Shown here: piece after piece, positions 16,193 through 24,597 of the stretch
How the letters are laid out: each line of letters opens with the position of its first letter
How positions within the stretch are numbered: the first letter of the stretch is position 1
Origin: an uncultured Clostridia bacterium
Lineage (GTDB): Bacteria; Bacillota; Clostridia; Oscillospirales; Ruminococcaceae
Direction of reading: 5' to 3'
NCBI GenBank assembly: GCA_947632025.1
Contig: CANRNN010000004.1
Coordinates: forward strand, 62,001-126,000
DNA length: 64,000 bases
Notes under the pieces: model-generated
What the model was told of the DNA's origin: nothing
Seen by the model: the letters and a program-made list of their open reading frames with translations, nothing else
Database searches by the model: none
Made by a program: the position numbers and the translations under genes

Positions 16193-16927
16193 ATGGACAA
16201 ACCGTTAAATCCGTTTGACGACGCGGAGGAAATAGCAAAAAAATCAATGGTGCTGTTCTTTATCATCGACTGTTCGGGAAGTATGGGCGGCAGCAAAATA
16301 GGAACGGTAAATTCCGTAATGGAAGAGCTTATCCCTGAGATCCGCGGGATAGGCGGCGCGGACGCGGATATAAAAATAGCCGTGCTGAAATTTTCGGGCG
16401 GGTGCGAATGGATGTACAGAGAACCCGTTTCCGTCGACGAGTTTGAATGGACTCCGCTCGACGCTGAAAACGTCACCGACCTCGGAAGCGCGTTATGCGA
16501 GCTTTCTGCAAAGCTGTCGAGAAATTCGTTTATGAGTTCGCCGTCGCTGTCGTTCGCGCCGGTTATGATACTTATGTCGGACGGATATCCTACGGATAAT
16601 TTTGAAAAGGGTCTTGAGGAGCTTTCCAGAAACCGCTGGTACGCGGCAGGAATAAAAGCCGCAGTCGCTATCGGCGAGGACGCGGATTTCGATATTCTCG
16701 CAAGATTTACCGGAAATCCCGATAGCGTCGTAACCGCACATAACGGCGAAGCCCTCGCGAAACTCGTAAAATTCGTAGCAGTTACATCTTCTCAAATAGG
16801 AAGCCGCAGCGTTCGCCTCGCGGAAACAGAAGAAGACTTCCGCACCAAACAGGAAGCAGCAGCGGAGCAGATACGCGAATTTGCCGAAAGCGCCGAAATA
16901 AACGCGGATATTGAGGAAGGCTGGTAA
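16193..16927 (+). CDS. TerY-like von Willebrand factor A domain protein
   Basis: A 244-residue cytosolic VWA protein. The metal-ion-dependent adhesion site is complete: DCSGS in FFIIDCSGSMGGSKIG near residue 26, a conserved Thr/Asp region, and MLMSDGYPTDNFEKG near residue 128. The short form with an N-terminal PLNPFDDAEEIAK resembles TerY proteins, which work with PP2C phosphatases and kinases in Ter-type stress and signalling modules. The ATG is preceded by AGGAGG. Its stop overlaps the PP2C start (TAATG), so the products are made together. Confidence 0.85.
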   Translation: MDKPLNPFDDAEEIAKKSMVLFFIIDCSGSMGGSKIGTVNSVMEELIPEIRGIGGADADIKIAVLKFSGGCEWMYREPVSVDEFEWTPLDAENVTDLGSALCELSAKLSRNSFMSSPSLSFAPVMILMSDGYPTDNFEKGLEELSRNRWYAAGIKAAVAIGEDADFDILARFTGNPDSVVTAHNGEALAKLVKFVAVTSSQIGSRSVRLAETEEDFRTKQEAAAEQIREFAESAEINADIEEGW

Positions 16928-17721
16928 TGACGCTCAAGGGCTGCGCAATGTCGGTAAGAGGTGCGTCGCACGAGGAGGCAGGCTCGGAATGTCAGGACAG
17001 TGCAAGATTTTATATCGCTGACGATTTCGCGGTGGCAGCCGTTTCCGACGGTCACGGGAGCGAAAAGCACTTTCGTTCCGCGTCCGGCAGCGAAATGGCG
17101 GCAAGGGTCGCTATACGCTCTGTCTGTGACTTCTACGAGAGAAACGGCGGACTTGATGATATTTTCTCGAAAGATCCGCGGAAAACAGCCCGCCGCATAG
17201 CCGCAAACATAATCTGCGGCTGGAACAGTGAAATAGCCGCGCATATAAGCCTTCTTCCGCTGAATGAGCGCGAAAAGGGCATTTCCGACAAGTACGGCGG
17301 CATACCGAACGAGGTAATGTACGGTGCGACGCTTATCGTGGCGGGAATGACAAGCTCCTGCTGCTTCGGACTTCAGATAGGCGACGGGACGTTCTGCGCA
17401 CTTTCGGGGAACGAAATGACTTTTCCTATGCCTGAGGATTCAAAGCTCGTGGCGAATTATACCACCTCGCTGTGCGACAACGACGCTATCGAAAATTTCC
17501 GCTTCTTTTACCGTGAGGGAGGTTATTCGGGAGTTATGCTGTCAAGCGACGGACTTATAAACTCGTTCCATAACGAGGAGGATTTTCTGCGGTTCGGAAG
17601 AAGAGTACTGACGGCGGTATCCGACGGTTCGGTGTCCGAGCTTGGAGAACACCTCAAAACGCGCTCCAGAAAAGGAAGCCGCGACGATATTTCGGTCGCG
17701 GCTGTTTGTGCCGTTCCATAA
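16927..17721 (+). CDS. PP2C-family serine/threonine phosphatase
   Basis: A 264-residue PP2C-like phosphatase. Metal-binding motifs are visible: ADDFAVAAVSDGHGSEKHF near residue 30-50, a central QIGDGTFCALSG and LSSDGLINSF near residue 203, and RDDISVAAV at the end. It is expected to remove phosphate from Ser/Thr with Mn or Mg. Its overlap with the TerY-like VWA gene matches the TerY-P arrangement known from other bacteria, but the Ser/Thr kinase that usually completes the triad is not adjacent. An SseB-domain gene follows instead. Confidence 0.85.
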   Translation: MTLKGCAMSVRGASHEEAGSECQDSARFYIADDFAVAAVSDGHGSEKHFRSASGSEMAARVAIRSVCDFYERNGGLDDIFSKDPRKTARRIAANIICGWNSEIAAHISLLPLNEREKGISDKYGGIPNEVMYGATLIVAGMTSSCCFGLQIGDGTFCALSGNEMTFPMPEDSKLVANYTTSLCDNDAIENFRFFYREGGYSGVMLSSDGLINSFHNEEDFLRFGRRVLTAVSDGSVSELGEHLKTRSRKGSRDDISVAAVCAVP

Positions 17722-17749
17722 AAAATAATATATGCGAAAGGAGAAAATT

Positions 17750-18595
17750 ATGCCCGAAAACTCAACTCTTACACTTAATCAGAAGCTTGAAAATCCTAAG
17801 CTCAATGAAATATTGGCAAAACGCGCAAAACTTGCTCCGCAACCCAACGAGGACGGCACTCTGCCGAAGCCGGAAGAATCCGTCGTGAAACAGCTTGGCG
17901 AGCTTATGGAACAGTTCGCCGAGGAATTTGTTATGAATTCCAAAGTCATTGTCCCTGTTCAGCTTTCAAAAGAACCGATACGCGACGGAGATACTCTGAA
18001 AATATCCGCGAATACCGAAGTCACATTCGCGGCGCTCTCGTTCAAGGACAATCATTTTCTGCCTATTTTTACCGACACGGAGCAGTTTTCAAAATGGACG
18101 CATGAGCCTGTCCCGTATACTGTTATTATGGATTTCGACAACATCGCGTCTTTTATGGAAAATGCAGGAGTGTTTGACGGGATAGTGCTGAACGCTTTTT
18201 CGGACAACCAGATATTTCCCCGCGGACTTATCCTGAAATGGTATGAGCATAAACAGATCCGTGCAAAGGGACACGCTTCTCACGTCATAAATCAACACAC
18301 ACGGTACAGACTGTTCACGCCCGCACCGTATCCTATGGAGCTTTCAAATAAACTCTGCGAGGTCGCAAGGGCAAACCAAAACGTAAACAGAATCTGGCTT
18401 CGCGGAATAGAGCTCAACGATGAAAGCGGATACCTGCTTGTCGTCGATTTCAGCGGCGACCGCTCGGCACTGTTCTCGGCTTTCGGAGAATGTTCCAAGC
18501 CGTATCTGCGTGACAAGGCGCTGCATATCGTGTCACTTACGGACGGTTTCGGTGAAACTGCGACCGACAAGGTCATACCCATTTATGAAAAATAA
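17750..18595 (+). CDS. SseB-domain protein with C-terminal extension
   Basis: A 281-residue cytosolic protein. Residues about 50-170 show the SseB N-terminal domain pattern, with VIVPVQLS near 65, LPIFTDTEQFSKW near 105, and a DGIVLNAF strand near 147. Residues 175-281 resemble the C-terminal SseB domain (YRLFTPAPYPMELSNKLCEVARANQNVNRIWLRGIEL). SseB was named for enhanced serine sensitivity in E. coli; its molecular role is unclear. ATG 17750 has AAAGGAG upstream. It is the third gene of the VWA-PP2C operon, and two more SseB-domain genes occur at 21.5-22.4 kb. Confidence 0.75.
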   Translation: MPENSTLTLNQKLENPKLNEILAKRAKLAPQPNEDGTLPKPEESVVKQLGELMEQFAEEFVMNSKVIVPVQLSKEPIRDGDTLKISANTEVTFAALSFKDNHFLPIFTDTEQFSKWTHEPVPYTVIMDFDNIASFMENAGVFDGIVLNAFSDNQIFPRGLILKWYEHKQIRAKGHASHVINQHTRYRLFTPAPYPMELSNKLCEVARANQNVNRIWLRGIELNDESGYLLVVDFSGDRSALFSAFGECSKPYLRDKALHIVSLTDGFGETATDKVIPIYEK

Positions 18596-18642
18596 TTGTG
18601 CAAAATCCACAAAATCAGCGTGGAAATTTGTAAACTTATATG

Positions 18643-18672
18643 GTGGACTTTTTTCGGCAAATATGATATAAT
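18643..18672 (+). promoter_or_regulatory. Promoter of the four-cysteine small protein gene
   Basis: TGGACT and TATAAT with an 18-base spacer, about 45 bases before the start codon. Confidence 0.55.
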
Positions 18673-18715
18673 GTAAATAGATAAGTATAAGCTCTTTTGA
18701 TTGGAGGAAAATAAT

Positions 18716-18937
18716 ATGGCAAAAAAGAAACTTTTCGGCAATAATGTCAAGCCTTCGTGCAAATATTGCGTGTTTTCTACATCTTGCGAGGGGGAAAAGA
18801 TCACCTGCAGCAAATTCGGCGTGGTAAAGGCTTACGACGCGGCAGCTTGCAAGAAATACGAATATAATCCGCTTAAAAGGATCCCGAAGAAGGAACTTTC
18901 TCTCGCGAAGTCTGCTGTAAACGATATAGATTTCTGA
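18716..18937 (+). CDS. Small cysteine-containing protein of unknown function
   Basis: A 73-residue basic protein with five cysteines, arranged CKYCVFSTSCEGEKITC and then AAC. The CxxC-x6-C-x6-C spacing suggests a metal or Fe-S site, but I do not recognise a named family. The start is ATG 18716, 8 bases after GGAGG; TTG 18701 is upstream of the ribosome site. The gene has its own promoter and a strong terminator, so it is a compact single-gene unit. Confidence 0.7.
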   Translation: MAKKKLFGNNVKPSCKYCVFSTSCEGEKITCSKFGVVKAYDAAACKKYEYNPLKRIPKKELSLAKSAVNDIDF

Positions 18938-18974
18938 TTTTAGATGATCTTTGAATTGTGAGATTGCAAAGAAC

Positions 18975-19007
18975 GAGCCGATATTTTTATAATATCGGCT
19001 CTTTTTG
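18975..19007 (+). terminator. Terminator after the small cysteine protein
   Basis: A stem GAGCCGATAT / ATATCGGCTC is followed by TTTTTG. Confidence 0.88.
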
Positions 19008-19032
19008 TTAATATGGTGAGAAAGGACTTGCT

Positions 19033-19338
19033 ATGTTTTGTAAATTTTGGTTTGACGGGAAAAGCAAAATAATAACGGCGATTATGCTGGCGGGAATTTT
19101 GCTTTGCGGAACGACAGGGTGCAGAAATAAGCAGCCGCAAGCTCCCGCGGAAAGCAGCAACACTTCGGCTGACCTGTCGGGCGGTAACAATGAAAGCGGC
19201 TTTGACATTGAACGCGTTCGTAAGGACTATTATTACGGCTTGGTAAACGATCCTGACAAATTAAGCGGCAGACTGAACGACCCCAGCCTCGGCGTGAGGT
19301 TTTTTCCGAGGATGATACCATTAAATCAATCACCATAA
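19033..19338 (+). CDS. Small lipoprotein, C-terminus probably frameshifted
   Basis: A 101-residue predicted lipoprotein: signal peptide with lipobox GTTGC (Cys at about residue 30), then a Pro/Ser/Asn linker and a short domain containing FDIERVRKDYYYGLVNDPDKL. After a run of six T at 19300-19305 the frame gives PRMIPLNQSP and stops. If one T is added, the frame continues SEDDTIKSITITYADLSKQY and stops at 19367, which looks like a more natural C-terminus. The gene therefore has a homopolymer frameshift, whether real, phase-variable or a sequencing error. Function unknown. Confidence 0.6.
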   Translation: MFCKFWFDGKSKIITAIMLAGILLCGTTGCRNKQPQAPAESSNTSADLSGGNNESGFDIERVRKDYYYGLVNDPDKLSGRLNDPSLGVRFFPRMIPLNQSP

Positions 19339-19390
19339 CCTATGCCGATTTGAGTAAACAATACTGACAAGCTGTCAGACGGAGGTAAGC

Positions 19391-19801
19391 ATGGATATTT
19401 GCGAGGAAATTTCCCGTATAGAGGAAGAATGTTTCGACCCCGCGTGGAATTACGAGGAGATAATGTTCGAGCTTGACAATCCGCTGTGTATAAGCGTCTG
19501 GGAGCAGTCTGACGGAAAATTAGCGGGGTACGCGCTTGCCCGTGTGATAGAGGACGAGGGCGAGCTTTTAAGAATAGCCGTAACCGAAAGTTTTCGCCGC
19601 CGCGGCTTTGCAAAAAAGATTATGACGCGAATGCTGGGTGACATGAAAAAACGCGGTGCTTCGGTCTGTTTTCTGGAAGTGAGGAGCAAAAACTCCGCTG
19701 CCATAGCTCTTTACGAAAGTTTCGGTTTCGGTAAAATATCCGTGCGGCGGCACTACTACAAAAACGACGACGCTATAGTGATGAGGAAGGAATTATCGTG
19801 A
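19391..19801 (+). CDS. rimI: RimI-type protein N-acetyltransferase
   Basis: A 136-residue GNAT enzyme of the RimI group, which acetylates the N-terminal alanine of ribosomal protein S18 and some other proteins. Visible are ELLRIAVTESFRRRGFAKKI, which includes the acetyl-CoA loop RRRGFA near residue 75, and EVRSKNSAAIALYESFGF near residue 97, the RimI signature. It has GGAGG upstream of ATG. Its last codons overlap the start of the next gene (GTG in frame +1). RimI is usually near tsaB or tsaD, but not here. Confidence 0.88.
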   Translation: MDICEEISRIEEECFDPAWNYEEIMFELDNPLCISVWEQSDGKLAGYALARVIEDEGELLRIAVTESFRRRGFAKKIMTRMLGDMKKRGASVCFLEVRSKNSAAIALYESFGFGKISVRRHYYKNDDAIVMRKELS

Positions 19802-20485
19802 CCTACGAGGAGTTCATCGAGGGCTATAAAGAGTATTTGAAAATCGCCGAGAGCGGACTGAAAAAGCAGGCGAACAAATTCCTGTTCGGGTTTGTTGAGG
19901 AATTCGGGAAGCTCGTTCCAAAGGGTGAAGCGGATGATATTCTGTTCAGATTCTGTAGGGAGTATTTTGACGAAGGAATATTCCGCGACGATAAAAATTA
20001 TCCTCTCAGGCTGCCGTTTCAGCTTTCGGGACTGCTCTTTGAATATCTTTCGCGGGAGTGCGATATGAATAAAATGCCGCAACTTCGGTGGAAATATGAG
20101 CTTTTCGGGTGGTATTACGATCCGTTTGAGCCGAATACCGATCCCGTTGACCCGCTCAAACGAGCCTATGAGCACCCCGAACGCGATCTGAAAACCGCCG
20201 TTCTCTATTTTAACGAGCAGATGCACATTCTGGAATTTGGGGCGCATCATTTTCCCGATGGCTGCTGCATTGAAAAAACGGCATATGAGAAAGCGGTCTT
20301 TGCCGCCGAAAAAATAGCTCCCGCGAGATACCGCAAACACCTCGGCACGGGAGCTTGAATTTTTCAAAAGGCTTTACGAGCTGTATTACCGCTGAAGCGA
20401 AAACGGCAGGCAGGGTGATTTCGCGGAGCTTTGCCGTAAAAACGATCTTGATTTCTCGCCGGCCGCAGCATATTATTATAAATAA
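19798..20485 (+). pseudogene. Uncharacterised protein gene with 3' frameshift and nonsense change
   Basis: The intact frame from GTG 19798 (AGGAAGG upstream) gives 186 residues and stops at 20358. It contains helical and aromatic-rich segments such as WKYELFGWYYDPFEPNTDPVDP. At GGG 20349-20351, a +1 shift leads into ELEFFKRLYELYYR, then TGA at 20393, then, in the same frame, SENGRQGDFAELCRKNDLDF and SPAAAYYYK ending at TAA 20485. Both stretches look like genuine coding sequence, so the ancestral protein was probably about 228 residues. I do not recognise the family. The gene overlaps rimI by four bases and is followed by a terminator right after the extended end, which supports the longer reading. 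Confidence 0.6.
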
Positions 20486-20487
20486 AC

Positions 20488-20518
20488 GAACCGCTCGATA
20501 TCCGAGCGGTTCTTTGAT
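20488..20518. terminator. Bidirectional terminator
   Basis: A 10-bp perfect stem (GAACCGCTCG / CGAGCGGTTC) with flanking T and A runs. It starts three bases after the extended end of the broken gene and precedes the convergent glycosyltransferase. Confidence 0.85.
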
Positions 20519-20523
20519 TTTAT

Positions 20524-21456
20524 TCAGAATTCTTCCCTTATAAGATATTTAGGTCTGTTCTTGACTTCAAGATAGATTTTAGAGAAGTACATTCCGACAA
20601 TTCCCAGACACGCCAGCTGAATTCCCGAAACAAAAGCAATTACGCACGAGAGTATCAGTATCCCCACGTCAAAGCCCATTACTCCCCTTACTATCGAAAC
20701 TATAAGCAAAGCAGCGGCAGCAGCGCAGAAAATTATCCCCATAACCAGCGGAATGATAAGCGGCGCTGTTGAAAACGCCATAATTCCCTCCAGCGAGTAC
20801 TTGAACAACTTCCAAAAAGACCACTTTGTTTCTCCCGCGGCACGTTGGATATTCTCGTATTCGAGCCATTTTGTCCTGTAGCCCACCCAGCCGAAGATAC
20901 CTTTCGAGAAACGGTTATACTCTTTCATTGAGAGAATAGCGTCGACGACCTTCCGCGTCATCATACGGAAATCCCTTGCCCCGTCGACGATCTCTGTCGT
21001 GGATATCTTCCGCATAAGTCCGTAGAATCTTCTAGCGAACCACGAGCGTATGGGCGGCTCGCCTTTTCGGTCAACACGTCTTGTCGCAACACAGTCAAAA
21101 CCGTCTTTTGTGATATGGGAATACATCTGCGGCAGCAGCGCGGGCGGGTCTTGAAGATCCGCGTCCATAAGCGTCACGAATCCGCCCTCCGCCTTTTCAA
21201 GTCCCGCAAGAATAGCAGCCTCTTTTCCGAAATTCCTTGAAAAGGATATCAAATGTACCCGCTCGTCACTCTCGCGGAGCTTTTTCACGACCTCGACGGT
21301 CTTATCCCGCGAGCCGTCGTCGACAAAAATAAATTCAAGCTCCACGCCGTTTTCACGAAAAAACGCCGTTTGCTTATCGGCTTCCGCGTAAAACAGCGGA
21401 ACGCTTTCCTCCTCGTTATAGCATGGAACGATTATGCTGAGAATCTGCTGTGACAT
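20524..21456 (-). CDS. Family 2 glycosyltransferase, DPM1/GtrB-like membrane enzyme
   Basis: A 310-residue enzyme likely to transfer a sugar from a nucleotide sugar to a polyprenyl phosphate. Residues 1-220 are the GT-A domain with IIVPCYNEEESVPLF, FIFVDDGSRD near residue 42 and LMDADLQDPPALLP near residue 95. Residues about 230-300 contain two transmembrane helices (APLIIPLVMGIIFCAAAAAL and a second following IVRGVMGFDVG). This is the layout of GtrB, CsbB and YkcC proteins. It is the last gene of a minus-strand run after the SseB pair, separated by 12 bases. The sugar is unknown. Confidence 0.85.
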   Translation of the reverse strand: MSQQILSIIVPCYNEEESVPLFYAEADKQTAFFRENGVELEFIFVDDGSRDKTVEVVKKLRESDERVHLISFSRNFGKEAAILAGLEKAEGGFVTLMDADLQDPPALLPQMYSHITKDGFDCVATRRVDRKGEPPIRSWFARRFYGLMRKISTTEIVDGARDFRMMTRKVVDAILSMKEYNRFSKGIFGWVGYRTKWLEYENIQRAAGETKWSFWKLFKYSLEGIMAFSTAPLIIPLVMGIIFCAAAAALLIVSIVRGVMGFDVGILILSCVIAFVSGIQLACLGIVGMYFSKIYLEVKNRPKYLIREEF

Positions 21457-21468
21457 TTTACGACCTCT

Positions 21469-21951
21469 TTATTCAGACTTTTCAGATTTTTCCGCTTTTT
21501 CGGGATTTTCCGCAAAATATTCGGCGGAAAGCACTTTCATTTCAAACGGAGTAAAAACGCGCGCGAGGGTATTTCCGTTTTCGTCGCGCTGTGAATTCGG
21601 ATTCATAACAGTTGCCGCGTCTTTTACCATTCCGAAAAAATACGCGGTTTTGAACTTCAACACCGAAAATCCGGATTTTTTGATAAGATCTGCCATATAT
21701 ATCGGATTTGTAAAAAACGGGATTATTTTCCTCCCGCGGAAATCCATCGACGCCAGACTCAGCTCTTTTTTCCCCGAAACAGGCTCCATAATGCTTCCTG
21801 CCGCGTAAATTTCCACGTCCATAAGCTTCGGCAGAAGATCTCTCCATTTAATTTTGCTGGTATCCTTGTTTGCCTCGGCGATACGCTCATCAAGCTCCTT
21901 GTTTATGAGCTTCATTTTTTCAAGCTCCTCGGCTTGTTTTTTGTCCGTCAT
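21469..21951 (-). CDS. SseB-domain protein, paralogue 2
   Basis: A 160-residue protein with one SseB N-terminal-type domain. Residues about 38-140 contain LPKLMDVEIYAAGSI, KIIPFFTNPIYMADLIKKSG and a TVMNPNSQRD loop. The N-terminus is a charged helix (EKMKLINKELDERIAEAN) and the tail is EKAEKSEKSE. It shares this order with the upstream gene at 21975, so the two arose by tandem duplication. AAGGAGG precedes the ATG. Function unknown; the family may act as protein-interaction modules. Confidence 0.7.
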   Translation of the reverse strand: MTDKKQAEELEKMKLINKELDERIAEANKDTSKIKWRDLLPKLMDVEIYAAGSIMEPVSGKKELSLASMDFRGRKIIPFFTNPIYMADLIKKSGFSVLKFKTAYFFGMVKDAATVMNPNSQRDENGNTLARVFTPFEMKVLSAEYFAENPEKAEKSEKSE

Positions 21952-21974
21952 ACTCCGCCTCCTTTCAAAATAAT

Positions 21975-22424
21975 TCAGACAGCGGTCTGATTTTCGTTCT
22001 CAACAGCCGGAGCGTTTTCAGCCGCGAGTATTCTCATATCGAACGCCGAAAACAGGTGTGTGTATTCGGAAAACGGATTCATTACGCACGGTCTGCCTGC
22101 AATTGACACAAACAGCTTTGCGGTATTCACCCGCATGATGTCAAAGTGACTGAGCTGCGAATTTTCCATTACCGCAAGCCTCATAGAGCTTGTGAAGAAC
22201 GGAACAATAGCGTGACTGCCCTTGGTAAGCATAAGAATGTTCATCTGACCGTCGTCTTTCTCGGAGCGTATAGCTGCTATAAACACGTCCGCTGCCATAA
22301 GCTGCGGCAGCAGCTTGTTCCACTTGACCTTGGTAGGATCGTTGTTTGCCTCAAGGATCTTTTCTTCAAGCTCCTTGTTGAAATCCTTGAATTCTTCCAG
22401 AAAATTATTTATGTGTTCGCTCAT
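21975..22424 (-). CDS. SseB-domain protein, paralogue 1
   Basis: A 149-residue protein with the same plan as its downstream neighbour: an N-terminal charged helix (FKDFNKELEEKILEANNDPT), LLPQLMAADVFIAAI, HAIVPFFTSSMRLAVME and PCVMNPFSEYTHLF. The conserved NPF/NPN loop is the position of substrate or partner contact in many small alpha/beta domains, but no catalytic residue can be named. It lies 30 bases after thrS and probably shares its transcript. Confidence 0.7.
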   Translation of the reverse strand: MSEHINNFLEEFKDFNKELEEKILEANNDPTKVKWNKLLPQLMAADVFIAAIRSEKDDGQMNILMLTKGSHAIVPFFTSSMRLAVMENSQLSHFDIMRVNTAKLFVSIAGRPCVMNPFSEYTHLFSAFDMRILAAENAPAVENENQTAV

Positions 22425-22454
22425 AATACCTCGCTTTTGTAAAATATGCTGCGG

Positions 22455-24389
22455 TCACTTTGCTTTTTCAGCGTTTTCCTTGACTATTTTTGCGATAACG
22501 TCCTCAACAGCCGACGCTCCGAGGTCGCCGTCCTTTCTTGAACGCAGAGATATGGTGTTGTCCTCGACTTCCTTATCGCCGACAATAAAGAAGTACGGTA
22601 TTTTTTCAAGCTGTGCCTGACGAATTTTATAGCCGATTTTCTCGTTGCGGCTGTCCACGGTAACGCGCAGTCCGAGCTTTGTCATTCTGTCGGCGATATT
22701 CTCGCCGTATTCCTTTGCGCGGTCGGTCACGGGGAGAATTCTCACCTGCTCCGGACTCATCCACAGCGGCAGCGCGCCCGCATATTTCTCGATAAGATAC
22801 GCCAGTGTTCTCTCATAGCAGCCGAGCGACGTGCGGTGGATTATATACGGACGCTTCTTAGTGCCGTCAACATCGACATATTCCATACCGAATTTTTCCG
22901 CAAGCATCTGGTCTATCTGGATAGTAACAATAGTGTCCTCTTTGCCGAAAACGTTGTGATACTGTATATCGAGCTTCGGACCATAGAACGCTGCTTCGTC
23001 TATTCCGACGGTATACTCTACTCCCAAGTCGTTCAGTATCTTCTCCATAACGCCCTGAGCTTCGTCCCACTGCTCGGCAGTACCGATATATTTTTCGGTG
23101 TTGTTGGGATCCCACTGAGAGAATCTGAACGTGCAGTCCTCCAACATTCCCACGGTATCAAGAACGTATTTTGCAAGCTCCAGACAGCCCCTGAATTCGT
23201 CCTCAAGCTGTTCGGGACGGAGAATGAGATGTCCCTCAGAGATGGTGAACTGCCGCACGCGGATAAGCCCGTGCATTTCGCCGCTGTCCTCGTTTCTGAA
23301 CAGCGTGGAAGTTTCGCCCAGACGCATCGGCAGGTCGCGGTAGCTTCTCTGTCTGTTTAGGAATACCTGATACTGGAACGGGCAGGTCATCGGACGGAGA
23401 GCAAAGCACTCCTTCGTTTCGTCGTTGGGATCTCCCAGAACGAACATTCCGTCAAGGTAATGATCCCAGTGTCCCGAAATTTTATACAGCTCGCGCTTTG
23501 CCATATACGGCGTTTTGGTGCGGACGTAGCCCTTTGAATCCTCCAGATCCTCTATCCAGCGCGAAAGTATCTGAATGACCTTTGCGCCTTTCGGCAGGAG
23601 TATCGGCAGTCCCTGTCCGATATAGTCCACGGTGGTGAAATATTCAAGCTCGCGTCCGAGTTTGTTATGGTCGCGCTTTTTGGCTTCTTCAAGGCGTTCG
23701 AGGTGAGCGTTCAGCTCGTCCTTTGACGGGAACGCCGTGCCGTAGATACGCGTAAGCATCTTGTTTTTCTCGCTTCCGCGCCAGTATGCTCCCGTAACGG
23801 AAGTAAGTTTGAAAGCCTTGACGGAGGAAGTTGACATAAGGTGCGGACCGGCGCACAGGTCGGTAAAATCGCCCTGTCTGTAGAACGAGATAGGCTCTCC
23901 CTTGTCGGCGTGTTCACGGCAAAGCTCTACTTTATACGGCTCGCCCTGTTCTTCAAGATATTTTATCGCTTCGTCGGGGGACATCTCGAACTGTTCGAGC
24001 TTTATTGCCTCCTTGACGATCTTTTTCATTTCGGCTTCTATTTTAGCAAGAGTTTCGGTGGTGAACGGCTCGTCCGTGTCGAAGTCGTAATAGAACCCGT
24101 TGTCGATAGCGGGACCTATCGCGAGCTTTGTATTCGGGTAAAGACGCTTTACCGCCTGTGCGAGAATATGCGACGCGGTGTGATTGAAAGCGCGTCTGCC
24201 CTGCTCGTCCTCGAACGTGAGGAAATTTACGGTGCAGTCGCCGTCAAGCTTTGTCCGCATATCGCAGACCTTGCCGTTTATCTCGGCAGCGCAGACGGTT
24301 TTCGCAAGACCCAGCTCCCTTGCGGCATCAAAGACGGTGATACCCGCTTCAAACTCTTTTGTTTCTCCGTTTTTCAGTGTGATTTTCAT
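22455..24389 (-). CDS. thrS: Threonyl-tRNA synthetase
   Basis: Charges tRNA(Thr). The 644-residue protein has the full ThrRS order: TGS domain (1-62), editing and second additional domain with HxxxH-type zinc residues (HTASHILAQAV near 71 and CREHADKGE near 180), class II catalytic core with motif 2 FRNEDSGEMHGLIRVRQF near 370 and motif 3 GCYERTLAYL near 520, and the C-terminal anticodon-binding domain (about 545-640). The catalytic-zinc residues include Cys in RPMTCPFQY near 340. The upstream leader is only about 80 bases, so no T-box fits. Confidence 0.97.
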   Translation of the reverse strand: MKITLKNGETKEFEAGITVFDAARELGLAKTVCAAEINGKVCDMRTKLDGDCTVNFLTFEDEQGRRAFNHTASHILAQAVKRLYPNTKLAIGPAIDNGFYYDFDTDEPFTTETLAKIEAEMKKIVKEAIKLEQFEMSPDEAIKYLEEQGEPYKVELCREHADKGEPISFYRQGDFTDLCAGPHLMSTSSVKAFKLTSVTGAYWRGSEKNKMLTRIYGTAFPSKDELNAHLERLEEAKKRDHNKLGRELEYFTTVDYIGQGLPILLPKGAKVIQILSRWIEDLEDSKGYVRTKTPYMAKRELYKISGHWDHYLDGMFVLGDPNDETKECFALRPMTCPFQYQVFLNRQRSYRDLPMRLGETSTLFRNEDSGEMHGLIRVRQFTISEGHLILRPEQLEDEFRGCLELAKYVLDTVGMLEDCTFRFSQWDPNNTEKYIGTAEQWDEAQGVMEKILNDLGVEYTVGIDEAAFYGPKLDIQYHNVFGKEDTIVTIQIDQMLAEKFGMEYVDVDGTKKRPYIIHRTSLGCYERTLAYLIEKYAGALPLWMSPEQVRILPVTDRAKEYGENIADRMTKLGLRVTVDSRNEKIGYKIRQAQLEKIPYFFIVGDKEVEDNTISLRSRKDGDLGASAVEDVIAKIVKENAEKAK

Positions 24390-24472
24390 AATTTCAAGTT
24401 CCTTTCCGAAAGGCTGTACGAACGCCTGTTCGATATTGGGGATAGATTCCGAAAAATCCTCCGATACTATTT

Positions 24473-24501
24473 ATTTTACACCTATTTATGCTAAATGTCA
24501 A
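24473..24501 (-). promoter_or_regulatory. thrS promoter
   Basis: On the minus strand TTGACA and TAAAAT are separated by 17 bases. It diverges from the promoter of the candidate noncoding RNA about 60 bases away. Confidence 0.85.
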
Positions 24502-24562
24502 GTTTTTTTCGGAAATCCGATAATATTCTAAATAATATTGTGCAATTTTTGCCAAAAAATAC

Positions 24563-24591
24563 TTGACATTTGCCGAAAAAAGATGTAAAAT
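24563..24591 (+). promoter_or_regulatory. Promoter of the candidate large noncoding RNA
   Basis: TTGACA at 24563-24568 and TAAAAT at 24586-24591 with a 17-base spacer. The predicted start is about 24598. No ribosome site and credible protein follow. Confidence 0.75.
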
Positions 24592-24597
24592 AATAAA

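Noticed and set aside
20390-20485. Selenocysteine recoding of TGA 20393
   Set aside because: The frame is already shifted upstream, there is no selenocysteine-insertion hairpin evident, and the residue has no redox context.
24390-24480. T-box leader for thrS
   Set aside because: The promoter leaves only about 80 bases before the start codon, with no specifier loop, T-box sequence or terminator.
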